Source: Chrysoperla carnea (taxonomy: Eukaryota > Arthropoda > Insecta > Neuroptera > Chrysopidae). Taken from it: a DNA stretch of 64,000 nucleotides. A program made the position numbers and the translations under genes. Shown here in pieces: positions 1-11,728 of the stretch; position 1 is the first letter of the stretch, and the number at the start of each line of letters is the position of its first letter. Location: positions 2,853,001 to 2,917,000 of the forward strand of contig NC_058338.1 in the NCBI RefSeq assembly GCF_905475395.1, in the 5' to 3' direction. The notes below the pieces were generated by a model. It was not told where the DNA came from. It saw only the letters and a list, made by a program, of their open reading frames with translations, and ran no database searches.

Positions 1-29
1 TTTTATGAAATTTCTTAGGCAACTTATTA

Positions 30-240
30 AAAAAAATGAGTTGTGAGTTATCAGAAGTTAAAGATAATAATGATAATTTAAAGTAAGAACAAGGAAATTT
101 TATGTAATGTCATAATAAATATCTTGATCAAATGAAAATAATGTACGCACATGTTGGGTTGACTACTAAATCAGAAGTATGTCTTTTTTAAACTAATATT
201 ACAATTAATTCATAAAGTATAGAGTTAAAGTAGCTTTAAT
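30..240 (-). repeat. Dispersed non-coding repeat, family E, copy 1
   Basis: Read on the minus strand, this stretch matches 5715-5940 and 25300-25450 over about 200 bases, with shared blocks such as the run around AGTTAAAGTAGC (here near 224-235). It has no coding capacity. The element type is unknown; no terminal repeats were recognised. Confidence 0.6.
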
Positions 241-848
241 ATTTAATTCTTTAAAAAATAAAACAAGTATTTGATTTCTTAAATTTATACTTTAAATTTT
301 AAGAATTAAGAATAAAATAATTAATTAAACACCTCTCATTTTTTTCAATGTTCAACTTCAACTTAAATGTTCAGAAAATTATTGATCTAACACCTAAAAG
401 CCATCGTCAAAATGGCTTATTTTAAAACAATGGTGCAGCACCTAATGCTTTATTTTTTTGTACAAAGAAAACGCAATGATTAATTAATGTCGTACAATTG
501 TCGGACTTATTGTTTTTATATAAAATTTACACTCGTTGCTACTCGGAAAGAAAGTTCTGGGTAGTTAGTGGGAGGGCAAAAAAAAATACACTAAATGTTT
601 AACGGTTTAATAAAACTCAAACAAATAATTCAGTATCTTTTTAAAATAAAAAAAAAAAATAAAAAAACTTTATATGCAGTGTTATTACAGGAAGTATGGT
701 GTGAAATACTCTTCGAAGACCTCTATGTATCAATCTGAATAAATAAAAAACTAAAAAGACCTCTCAATTATCAACTTAAAGTGATTGGCATAGTATTAGA
801 AGTATTGGAAGATTCCTTCGATTGATAAAAAATATAGATTCAGTCAAA
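241..848. other. AT-rich intergenic sequence
   Basis: No open frame, RNA gene or clear repeat boundary is visible. A short part near 560-640 (AACGGTTTAATAAAACTCAA and flanks) resembles 4540-4605, which suggests a decayed repeat. Confidence 0.5.
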
Positions 849-1260
849 ATCGGTTATAAGGACATCGGTAATAAAAACGAATTGTGTTTTATCGACGAAA
901 TAGAAAGGTCTCGACCTAATTTCTATATAAATTCATATGTATCGGCTATAAAAAGATCAGATATAACGACATTTCAGCTATAGTGACAGTTCAGCTAAAA
1001 TTCATTGGAATTCTAAACCAATATATTGGCTATAACGACCAATACATGTTCATATATACTTTTGTTACTTGAACATACTTTTTCAGTTAAATAAAACAAC
1101 ATAATAAGACAATTTTGGACCTCACATATCGGTTATATTGACCAATTTTCATTTGAATTAGTCAGAAATAACATGCCTTTATATATACAAATTTTCTCTT
1201 CAATTTAAAAATGTAAATATCGTTTATTGTGACTATCGATTATAACGATCATAATCGTGG
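849..1260. repeat. Cluster of degenerate GGTTATAACGACC-like motifs
   Basis: About eight imperfect copies of a GGYTATAACGACC motif lie within 400 bases (near 849, 943, 958, 974, 1026, 1130, 1220 and 1236). The MITE at 6125-6544 has similar internal repeats built on CGTTATAWNGAGG. This may be the interior of an old related element, but I found no terminal repeats here. Confidence 0.4.
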
Positions 1261-2299
1261 CTTCCCTAAATGTCATAATAACCGATTTAACTTAATTTCT
1301 TTAAAAGTAGCCAATAAGCTTTTAAAACTGTAAAAAACAAGTTCAAAAAAATCGTTTTTTTCCAAAAACATGTTTAAGTCTTTTATTCATAATCTCAATA
1401 GATTAACAATATTTATACATGACTCAGTATATACAGAGTATTTTTTTGCTCTAGTTAATACATTTCTTGATAAAACATACCAATTTAAGGCAGTAAATTC
1501 AGACACTTCGATGTTTTAACATTTATAAATGCATTTAACTTTTTTGTGAATGTATATTTTTGGTGGAAGCGTCAATAACTGCATTTAATATATCCTATCC
1601 ATTAACAATATTTATTTTATCTGCACTTCCACCATTAATTTTTATATTTATATAACGTTATTATATTTTATTTTGTAATTATTATTATAGTTTTTAGTAT
1701 AGTGTTTAATATTATTTTGTGTATACTTGTATCTCATATCTACAGATAATTATACACTATTGTATAATTAAAAAGTAAATAATTAAATATAAAAGTTATC
1801 TTCTTGTTGAAGAAGAAGACATCCGTGAATCTGTAAGGAATATGATTTTTATAATTCAGTATCAAGTTTAACAACTTTAAATTAAAAACATTCCCCCCGC
1901 TAAAACAGATCATCTTTAATCTTTTTAAGTTCAGTTTGAAATCTTAAAATTCACAAATCCTCAAAAACTACAAAATGCATTATATTTCGAAATGAGTGGG
2001 ATAATTGTGAATCAAATTATGCCGGAACTTACTTAGATATTACCGGAACTTACATACAAATTTCTTGCTCTATCTCAATTTGGAGGAACTCTAGAGATGA
2101 ATAAGACCCTTTAAGTATCGAAAAATGCTGTTTTTTTCTAGGACATTCTCCGAACTGAGCAGATATTCTTGAAATATGAAAATTTATTCAAGTTTTTCGT
2201 AGTTAATTTTTAGAATTTCTAGAAGTTATTTATGTAATAGTATAAGAGATGGTATAAGGTCGATCTTCAGCCAAACTTTTTATGAAATTAGATTGATTT
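1261..2299. other. AT-rich intergenic sequence, nothing recognised
   Basis: No gene, RNA or repeat with a second copy in the window was recognised. Confidence 0.4.
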
Positions 2300-2620
2300 T
2301 TAAAAGTTCTTTTCATAGTTTTTCGATCGAGTTCATGGCTATTTTTAACACCCGACTTAAAAAAAAGGGTTGTTATAAGTTTGACGACTGCTATGTGTAT
2401 GTTCTGACTGTATGTCTGTCTGTCTGTCTGTGGCACCGTAGCGCCTTTACGGATGAACGGATTTTGATTTTTTTAGTTTTTTCGAAAAATTTGTTCTGGG
2501 GGTTCTATAAATTTTGTAAATTTCACCTTGGTCTAAAACAACGAAAATTTATGTTGCGAATAACTATAAAAAACAACCAAAATAAACGCCATCAAAGATT
2601 TGATTGTATCTCTTTCTAGT
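2300..2620 (+). repeat. Dispersed repeat family F ((CTGT)n type), copy 1
   Basis: This is one of six copies of a family marked by a run of CTGT, then TGGCACCGTAGCGCC and a following 'ACGGAT.AACGGATT' block. Other copies are at 3264-3430, 32260-32607, 42075-42400, 49905-50118 (all minus) and 61840-62070 (plus). Open frames crossing it are not genes. The element class is unknown. Confidence 0.65.
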
Positions 2621-3263
2621 AAAATTATTCCACGCCATGTCTCTCTGTCTAATATTTGTCTAATTAGTAGTTTAAAATGCTTTTAACATCCATATTCCTT
2701 GACCGATTTTAAATTTTATTTTATTTTTTGTCATCTCCAGGAAAAATTCATGAATTATTCCTGTTTTGGTCAAAATACCCTTTCAATAATAAAAGAAAGA
2801 GACTCCAGAATTATCAATAATGAACATAAAATTCGATAGACAAAAAATTTCTGTATAAATAAATTTAATTTACGAGAATTTTTTCAAAAAATAATATTTG
2901 ACAAAGATATTTCTACATATAAATGACAGACATAGATAGATATTTCTACCGGATCAATGAGTGAGTTGGAAACCTGGAATCGTTATGGGAAATAAACACA
3001 AATATATATCCCTTGGGTATATTTATTTGTATATTCATTTATTATTATTTCACACCTAAAGCTAATTGTATATGAATTTAATATTCAAAGATATTATTAT
3101 TTAAATAAATTGTTTTCAAAATATGAATATTGTTTTTATTTTTGAAAAATGAAACATTCGAATGATTTTGATTTTATGGTACATAAATTTTAAAAGATTT
3201 ATTCAAAATTGTTTTCATTGAATCCAAAAATTGTTTAAAGTTATTAAGTTGCTAGTGAAAAGG
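2621..3263. other. AT-rich intergenic sequence, nothing recognised
   Basis: No coding, RNA or repeat signal could be supported. Confidence 0.4.
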
Positions 3264-3430
3264 GAAATTTACAAAATTTAAAAAACCCCCGACAAATGCG
3301 ATTTTTTCCTTGTAAACCGATTTTTTGAAACTTAGCTATAAAATGTTCTCAATTAAGTCGGTTCGACCGTTTAGAGGCTACGATGTCACTGAGAAACACA
3401 CGGACGCACAGATAAACACTTTAAACTTAT
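3264..3430 (-). repeat. Dispersed repeat family F, copy 2
   Basis: Minus-strand copy: the AAAAAACCCCCGACAAA head, then GGCTACGATGTCACTGAGA and a block ending AAACTTATAAAAC match the family order. The (CAGA)n core is decayed in this copy. Confidence 0.5.
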
Positions 3431-3790
3431 AAAACTCCTTCTTAAATCAATATCAAAGTGATGATCGCAAGGATATCAGATGAGATGAAAAGGATACTTA
3501 GAGAGCTATCATTTTTTGGGACAAATTTTTGGAAATATTTTAATTGAAAATGAAATATTTGAGTTGACTGTTCTTTTGAATTATTGTTTTGAATTACCTA
3601 ATTATTTTACCATTTCACTTTTCAAAATGAATTGAGCCAATTTTATTTGACCATTCATTTCCATAGTAATTATTTATATGTTAAAATTACGTCATGCCTT
3701 TTTCAAACTGAATCGATTTTGAAGACCATCGCCAATTTTTTAGTTTCTTCGACAACCGAAAACTCTAACCGCGCACTTGAGACATAGGGG
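3431..3790 (+). repeat. Dispersed repeat family J, copy 1
   Basis: From CTCCTTCTTAAATCAATATC to CCATTCATTTCC this stretch is close to 49671-49900 in the same orientation, at roughly 85-90 percent identity by eye. In both places a family F copy lies directly beside it, so F and J may be parts of one larger element. Confidence 0.6.
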
Positions 3791-3891
3791 CCCAACCCAA
3801 CAAGAGTACGTTTCCAACAAGATTATGTTTCGAATTCAAATTGAAATTGCGAAATCTTGTATGGATTATAACATAATATCCCTGGTTGCAG

Positions 3892-3917
3892 TATATATAT
3901 ATATATATATATATATA
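3892..3917. repeat. (TA)13 microsatellite
   Basis: Uninterrupted alternating TA over 26 bases. Open frames crossing it are artefacts of the repeat. Confidence 0.95.
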
Positions 3918-4892
3918 AATCTATTACATTCTTCGCCCCGTTCATACAGACATATACAAACCAATGTTGAAAAATGGTATTTTTTTGTGTGTCATGGGAC
4001 CAACAATATATCCGGTCAAATCTCAATTTCAATTTTCAGTTTTGAGTGCATTACTCCCTTCATACATACAATATACACTACAATACAGTATAAAAGTATG
4101 TTATATTAATTTCAAAACGAGAAAACTCGTTAAAAAATCAACCATACACATTTTATTCCGATCGTTTTACTTTGTTTGAACCATAATAGTCCATTCTCTA
4201 GCGCGAAAAATGTATGTGAACTGTATGTCAAGTATACTATCGATAAAGCATGCGAAATTGAAACAAATTTAATCATAAAACCGACCTAAAAAACAAGTAA
4301 AGTACTACATTTATCATTTACGAAGGTACAAAAGGATCTTAGTTTCTACCAGGTGTTCCATGACACCCTTTGCTCTTTTTTAGTAAAAAGTATAAGATTT
4401 TGAATGTTTCTGAGAGCTGGTTTACTACAATGAGCTCTCTTCTGCTATGATGTTGCACTTTTTTAAAGATATCATGGACATGATCTGACAGAGGATAACC
4501 AAGACAATCCGTACAACTAAGTATACTAGAGGTAAAAAAGAAACATTAAACGGTTTTAACGGTTTATAATAAAATTACATACAAATAATTCAGTATATTT
4601 AGGTATACGATGTGTATGTATTATAATATTTTTAATACATTTCGCAAAGTGAACAAAAAAAGTATACATCCTTAATCTCTGGACATAAAACCATCATGGT
4701 ATGCTATGCTATCAAGCTCTATCAAGCTAAATAGTCTTAGTTTTTTAGTATACAACACATACACAAGCATATACATCCATGTTAAAAGACCTGTTGTACC
4801 TTGGATCATAATTTACATGTAAAAGGATTTTTGGCAATTTAAGTATTAGATATTTATCGATAAAAACTTGTGATCCATGGTATAAAAACATA
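3918..4892. other. Intergenic sequence, nothing firmly recognised
   Basis: The stretch 4350-4500 has a less AT-rich, weakly protein-like texture on the minus strand, but its frame is broken and I could not match it to a family. Confidence 0.35.
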
Positions 4893-5290
4893 ACGGACAA
4901 TTGTCCGTCTTGCCAAATATATGCCTAACGTATGTTATATTCGCACGATTAGTTGCGTACAACACTTAATTTACCAAGAAACGTAATGTAGGTTTTAATG
5001 GGTTAGTTTTTATAATAACAAAAGCAGCCAAATAGAGTTTTTTTGTAATAATTTTGCATTTAGAGACGCCTTCCACTATGATAAAACACATCCTCTCTTT
5101 AAGTAGTGTTTTATTGGTTTCATTCAAAAAGTTATTGAACTGTGATTCGCTAAAGATATATTAATTTATTTTGTTAATTATCTCGCAAAGTAGGCTTCAT
5201 ATCCAAAAGTGGAAAATAACTTTTTCCTTCGTCTTTATGAGCTTATTATGCAGGATAACGATCTGCAGTCAATAACAGAACGCCCTGTAT
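4893..5290 (+). repeat. 398-bp dispersed repeat (family A), copy 1
   Basis: The unit starts with the palindrome ACGGACAATTGTCCGT and ends near GAACGCCCTGTATA. Two other copies, at 23613-24010 and 60388-60786, have the same orientation, nearly equal length and very high identity. There is no open frame of note, no terminal inverted repeat pair and no poly-A. It is probably a non-autonomous mobile element of unknown class. Confidence 0.75.
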
Positions 5291-5714
5291 ACATGGTATT
5301 GCTAACCTTTTACTAAATAAACTTTGTCTCCATATGAACTGCTATTTCATAGATATCAATATCATTTCACAAACTGAAGAATAATTTCAATGTCTACATG
5401 GTACAATACTTTACCCTATGATGTTGTGTGTATTAAGAAGATATAAATATTTTTATGTTTATAAAATGTTATATGTTTTTGGATTAATAAACATAATTTA
5501 TACGAAATTAATCCGTCAGATTAAGAAAACTTTTTAAACATATCATTTTCGAATATGTGTTATTATTATTATAGGTATTTATGCTACATAAAATGTTATG
5601 TAATGTGGCAATAATGAGTATGACCTGTAAGCTGATGGGTTAAAAAAACTTCCAATCAATTTTCAGTATTAGCGCATCCATATTAATTACATAATCGTCC
5701 TCATTGATCCTAAT
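5291..5714. other. AT-rich intergenic sequence, nothing recognised
   Basis: No gene, RNA or repeat was supported here. Confidence 0.4.
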
Positions 5715-6070
5715 AAATAAGCTACTTTAACTCAATACTTTATGAATTGATTGTGATATTAAAAAAGATATACTTCTGATTTAGTAGTCAATCCAATATG
5801 TGTGTACATTACCTTCATTTGGATTGATCAAGATATTTATTATGACATAACATAAAATTTTCTTGTTTCGTACTTTAAATTATCTTTATTATCTTTAACT
5901 TCTTTTGATAACTCATTTTTTTGAATGAAAAACATAAACTTTGGACAAAAAATATAAATTGATAGATTGTAAATTATTTTCAAAATATTCTCAAAAATCA
6001 TGACAAGCTGAATCGATTAAAAAAATTTTAGTTTCCTAAGTAACACATCGTCGAATTTTGGGGTAGTTTT
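5715..6070 (+). repeat. Dispersed repeat family E, copy 2
   Basis: Matches 25300-25575 in the same orientation and 30-240 in reverse, including the blocks GCTACTTTAACTCAATACTT, 'CATACTTCTGATTTAGTAGTCAA' (similar) and the end block GTAACACATCG. Non-coding. Confidence 0.6.
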
Positions 6071-6124
6071 AAATATTGTTGCACATTTTTTATGGTTTTA
6101 CCTCCCAACCAGCAAACTAATTAC

Positions 6125-6544
6125 AGTGCAACCTCGATATAACAAATCTGAAGGGAACCAGTAAATATCCGTTATATCAAGTAATTCATTAAACTGAGGT
6201 TTGTAATATTGAGGTTAAGTTGGTCTAAAATTCGTTATAAAGAGGAAAAAAGTGTCGGAACCTCTCGCGACATGAATTACATACTATGGAGCATACTGAC
6301 TGTCATATTGGTGGGACTTTATACGTTATATAAAGGTTTTGAATTGACGAATTTCGTTATTTAGAGGTATTTAAATTTTTTATTATAGTTGAAAATTCGT
6401 TATAAAGAGACTATTCGCAAAAAATTTTCGAAATGTAGAGGTATATTTTATATTGACTCTTATGGACAATTCAAGGGGATTGCGAAAAATTTGTTAAATC
6501 GAGGAATTCGTTATATTGAGGTTCGTTATATTAAGGTTGCACTG
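6125..6544. mobile_element. pogo/Tigger-like MITE, 420 bp
   Basis: Terminal inverted repeats CAGTGCAACCTCGATATAAC (left) and its near complement ending GGTTGCACTG (right) are flanked by a TA dinucleotide on both sides (6123-6124 and 6545-6546). That is the target duplication expected of the Tc1/mariner/pogo superfamily. The interior has several CGTTATAWAGAGG-type subrepeats and no transposase frame, so the element is non-autonomous. Confidence 0.8.
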
Positions 6545-7144
6545 TATAACGTGCGATAGGGAACATAAATTAAATTTTTCATTTCGATTTTCGGTATAAG
6601 CATAATTACTTTCTATCCAAAACAAAATAATATAATTATATGTAATAATAGAGTATGGTCCAATCCTATCCAATATATATTCTCAACTTTAATATTGCTA
6701 AAGTTTCTAACAACATAACCCCAAATTAAGAGCTGGCTAGATCTTTTCTCTCAGAAAATTACTCTAATAATTAACAATAGTTATTTTCTAAGTGGATAGA
6801 GTTATTACCCACTATATAATATAAAATATACTCATATAGTATAAATAGTATAGTTAATGATTCTTGGGGTGGAAATTAGGCTCTTAGATTTTCTAACCAT
6901 ATATACGAACCACGAATCAATTTAATTAAGGAGTTTGTCAAGAAAAACTAGGACAATTATGACATAAAAATTGTTAAGAAAACTGTGTTAATAAATTTTG
7001 TCTAATAATTCTTGGATTATAAGTAGAAGATAAAACATATGTTGATAAAATCTTCATCAACTTTCGATATATAACCGAAAAGTCAGAGCAAAAAATGTAG
7101 GGTTCATAATGCAATTTAAAGTACAGAGTTTTTTTTTCATGTTG
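6545..7144. other. AT-rich intergenic sequence, nothing recognised
   Basis: No gene or repeat was supported between the MITE and the LINE fragment. Confidence 0.4.
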
Positions 7145-7676
7145 AAGTAACTCAGTTGGACAGTTACAATACTGTATTCCAGGCAGAGCTGGTAGCCACC
7201 ATGAAATGTGCTGACCACCTCCAATTGGCCAATTTGAAGGATGATGTGATTAGTATCTGCACAGACATTCAAGCAGCACTCAAAGCGCTATCAAACTGTA
7301 CAGTATCATCGCGACTCGTCAAGGAGACTAGAAACAGTCTAAGCATCCTGGCGAGGCACAATAAAGTCAATATTACCTGGATTCCCGGACACTCTGGTTG
7401 GAACGGTAATGAGAAAGCAGGCAAGCTGGCCAAACTGGGAACCACCATGGCCCCCACTCAAGAAAAGCTTGCGAGGATGCCATACCAAGAAGAAGAAGAA
7501 ATTAGGAAACTCAGCGCTAGGCAGATCCTGGTTTTCAGTAAATCAGTTGGTTATAATAGCCACTGAAAAGCGTAACGGGGACAGAGTACAAGGGTCTATT
7601 TGGCTAGGTGCTCTGAACCATTGCTTCGAGGAACGATGCTCGACCATGGCCCGCTAACCTCCATACCCATACCCAA
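7145..7676 (+). mobile_element. 5'-truncated LINE fragment: RNase H and 3' end, with internal deletion
   Basis: The frame at 7156-7566 codes for an RNase H domain of a non-LTR retrotransposon: an ICTD aspartate motif, then WIPGHSGWNGNE with the late His/Asp region. Four other fragments of the same family lie at 34345, 38035, 59582 and 63100. Here the protein jumps from PYQE directly to [11 protein letters not shown], losing the zinc-knuckle part seen at 63239-63742. A GAAGAAGAA microhomology sits at the junction. The 3' end ends in CCATACCCATACCCAACCC, a short repeat tail seen in reverse at the other 3'-complete copies. It is a dead copy. Confidence 0.8.
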
Positions 7677-10299
7677 CCCAAATTAGCGGGAAAAGGGAGC
7701 GCGAGCTTCTGCCGCCATCTTGGAAAACACGTTTTATCAAATATCTCGTAAGCCGTTCAAAAAATCGATATAAATTGTTCACAAGGGACGTATAAAAGGA
7801 TGATTAATTGATAAATAAAATTTTTCAGTTTTTTGGTATCGATTTTACCTTAATTGTATTGGTATTTTAAGCTCTTCTTATTTATTAAAAATCAACACTT
7901 TCTATACAGGATATTTCTACAATTGACTCAGTCAATTATTTGTTTTCACTTGTTTTACTCTTTTTCGGATCTTTCTTAATATAAACCATGCAACAGTAGG
8001 TACATTATTTAAACACCAGCTAAAAGGATGGGATTATTTTTTTTCTAGTTTATCAAGGTCAAAGTATCTTCTATTTTTTATATTTTAAAAACCTAATAAA
8101 AAATCCAAGTGTCAAACATTAATGTCGTTTAATTGGTGACATTTTTTTGGGGTGAACAAAAACACACACATACGCATAAAAATATTTATGGCTACTCGTT
8201 TTTTTTTCTCTCCCCTGTAAATTATATTTAACCAAAATCTGGCAACCCTTCGGCTATAAATAAAAAGATATTATAATATTACATACAATTCATGTCGTAT
8301 TTTTCAGAAATGTTTTCGCATTTTTATAATAAATACTCCGAGAATAAATTATAATAAAAAATATTTTTTACAACTTAGCTCATTTTTATTTTTAATTCTT
8401 CTGACTTATTAGATGTTCGAAAAATAATGCATGGATTGCGAGAACCAAGACAGAAATTAATAAATAAATAAAATATTTATAATTGATTAGTTTGAATGGC
8501 AAAAAATTGCCATCTGTGGAAGAGAAATAGAACTATTGTTAAATGTTAGCACAAGAGCGCTATCTGTAAATGGTAAATATAACTATTGATGAATTATAAA
8601 ACACAAGCGCCGCTTGATACTGAGAAATAAAATCGTATTGTATTTATGCTAGAATGAATAGTGAAAATGCTAGACAGAGTGGAGGGTTTATTACCAATTC
8701 ACTCTCGGTGATGTTATTTTCAATGACATGCGCAAAAGAGTTTTACTACAAACAAATTTGCAACGAAAGTTAGAAGCTTTACACGTTGAGTCCGGAAAAT
8801 TGCGGATAAGAAGGTAATTGAACGATATTGAAATAGGTAGGAACTTTAATCACAAACAACGAAACTTATTAGCTTTACAAGTCTATAAGACTAGGATATC
8901 TTTTGAGGTCAAAGCTACGCCTATCAGTTTCTTTTCCACAGAAATTCTGATAGACGAAACTTCGTTTCCATAAGCCGTAAATTTACGAATATTGGTTGTA
9001 ATTGTATAACAAATGCAAAAACCATTGTATCCGACATTCGAAAAACGCGTTATCCACCGACCAACAGTCTAAAAAAAGCATTTTTCATTATGTCGAATTT
9101 TTTATTTACTTCTTTTTGATGTGAGCAGTTTTGGGGGGCGACCAAAACTCTTCAGATGTCTAAAATTTCTTCCTTGATAAAATAAGTTACCAAAATAAAT
9201 CCCAGATCTATCCCTACTATTAATAAAACGTTTACCACAATTTTAATGGTATTTCCTAACAATTTTCCCGATTATCTATATGGAGTCTATATTCACGTCT
9301 AAAAGATACAACCTGTTAACTGTATCAGCAACATTTTGAGAGATGAGATGGATAGAAGATATAATAAACAGAACATGTAACATAATACAGGAGAGGATCC
9401 GTTAAAAAACAGTATTAAATGGCCTCCAGAAATATGTATAATAATAATAATAACATATAGAACCCTTCACACAAATTTTGGAAAAACAAACCCTTTTAAT
9501 TTTGTAAAAGTAAAGCCGACACGCTGTCATAAAACTGTATACAATATACTAATATAAATCTACAGAGTGGACCCCCCTTCTACCGTACCATACTCCAAGA
9601 TATCCCAAATCAAAATGTCAGGAACTCTTTACCTTTACAGTTATGGCTACATAGATACTAAACCATTATTTTAGTAATTAATATCTTTTTAATTACTTAA
9701 AATTAATTAATAAAAGTACAAATTCAGTGAGGGCATATAAAAATTTATAAAACGGAAATTCAAATTTTTATGCGGACGTGACGTCATAGTACGGGCTTGT
9801 CAAATTTGTTGACATACTGTATGATATTAATTACTTACATTTTATATGGTATTTCATTAAATTATATTATTATACGACTTTTTATTAGAAAAGTTAATAA
9901 TAACGAGTGTAAATTCTGTGTTGTAAATTCATTTTTTTAAAGTGTAAATTATACATTGAACTGTCACCAATTGACAGATCACGTACTTATACGTCATCAA
10001 CAGAGAGCGCCAAAAAACTGCGTTTAAATATCTCAAAATTATAATGTATTTTAAATATTTTTTTACACTTAAATACAACATTTTTAAGCAGTATTTATAT
10101 TTTTTACTTTGTTATAACGGTGTAAACAATGAATTAAAAATATAAAGAGCCCCCAAATGTTTAGATCGCTTTTGTCAGTCTCTTCAACATATCTTTATGT
10201 TATTATGCAACGATTGGCGCTAGTTTGAAATGGCCCTGTCAATCTAAAAGTATTCATAACTGTCCTGATTATAGAAAAACCAAAGATATGTTGAAAACT
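7677..10299. other. Long intergenic stretch without recognised genes
   Basis: AT-rich sequence with short open frames only. The parts at 8490-8680 (short imperfect repeats about GCGCTATCTG) and 9750-10010 (GACGTCATAGTACGGGCTTG, ACGTCATC) are less AT-rich but show no clear element ends. No RNA gene was recognised. Confidence 0.4.
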
Positions 10300-11320
10300 T
10301 CGATTTGAATTTTCGGTCCTATAACAACAACTTTCCTGTGGGAAGTTAAACATATTCTACACATTTTTTCGAAACAGAAAATTAACTTTCTCATTTCGGA
10401 GAGGTGTTATTAATTTAAATACCTCTACAAACTTTGTTTTTCAAATAAAACGTTGGTAGTTATGTAGTTTTAAAAATGAGATATTTACATTTAAAATGCA
10501 CTTTTTACACAAAAAAAAACAACTTTTTTTTATTTTAAAACGTTGTTGATTAGAAATTCTAACTACAAATGTTAATAACGCTATTTCCTTCTCGAATGAA
10601 TTCTAAATAAACATTTTTTCAAAAGATGAAAGAGTTTGTGTTCATAGTAAATGAAATTTTATTAAAAAAATTTATATATACAAATCTCTACCCTGGAAAA
10701 TCGGTCGGAACTGTAGACGCGTGAATTTCCTGGAAATGTAGGGCACAAATAAAATTGTATTCAGTTAATTTTGTTATTTGCCAACGTTTTAATCTCAATT
10801 GGGTCTTTTTCAAGGCTCTACAACCAAATTTAACAGTAAATAAAGTGTTTCAAACAGGAAAAACAGAAAATTGTTTAATTTGTTGTAGAGCCTTGAAAAA
10901 GATCCAATTGAGGTCGAAACGTTGATAAATAAAAAAAACTTCACTTATGTCCTATTCGCCATGGAAACTGATACGGATGTAAGTGGTTAAGGACATCCCG
11001 TATTATAATATATGAGTACCTATGCGTATGTGTGTATTTATTTGTATAACCCTCCTTCAATCCCCACTTTTACCCCCACTACTACAATTCCTACACACAC
11101 ATATATCCCCACCCCACATACACACATACACACACATAATAGTTATAATAATGGTTTCAGATGATTATTATTGAAAAAGGTTTCGATCGATGTACTTTAG
11201 CGTAGAATTATTATCATCTCATCAACAAAACTTCATTTCACACAAACATACATTATAGTTCAAGAGACGATGATGCGTTGAGAATCTTGTGTCGTTAGAA
11301 AATTGGGTATCGAAATTTTT
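10300..11320 (+). repeat. Repeat block X, copy 1 (left flank of the LRR duplication)
   Basis: This ~1 kb block recurs in direct orientation at 21890-23540 on the far side of the LRR gene pair. It has an internal inverted repeat (about 10776-10823 against 10882-10930, around GGCTCTACAAC / GTTGTAGAGCC). It also has a block beginning GATACGGATGTAAGTGGTTA, followed by CCCC- and ACAC-rich stretches. Non-coding. It may be a mobile element that happens to flank the pair, or the breakpoint material of the duplication. Confidence 0.65.
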
Positions 11321-11631
11321 TTCTTCTTTTAATAAACGATACAAATTTTGTTTCCATTTTTATCGAGCAAATATTTTATCAAAAATTGCTCAAGTTTTTT
11401 TATTTGCAATCAATTAATAATTAATCTGAAAAATAACAGGTGTTAAAAACTTTTTTTAAATTCGTAGGAATCATACCTTTTATCCAAAATGGCCCTGGTG
11501 TTCGTACATCCTTAATTAACTACAATTGAATACAACTAAATCCAAACTAATTAATTTTATTGATTTTCGTAATTTACAATTTTATATAACATTTTTATTT
11601 TAAACAATTTTCCATTTTTTTTTACAATTAA

Positions 11632-11637
11632 TTTATT
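11632..11637 (-). terminator. Likely poly(A) signal of LRR gene A
   Basis: AATAAA on the minus strand, about 90 bases past the stop codon of the LRR gene. Position and sequence fit a polyadenylation signal; the sequence is AT-rich, so chance matches are possible. Confidence 0.45.
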
Positions 11638-11728
11638 ATTGTAGCTATTATGTAAAGCTGTAGTGAAATATTAGGTGACTTTGTGTATTCAGCAATTGTT
11701 CGCCGATATTAGAAAGGAAAACCATGAT

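Noticed and set aside
2230..2619. Overlapping open frames on both strands
   Set aside because: They fall in a family F repeat, and the frames are not shared by the other five copies.
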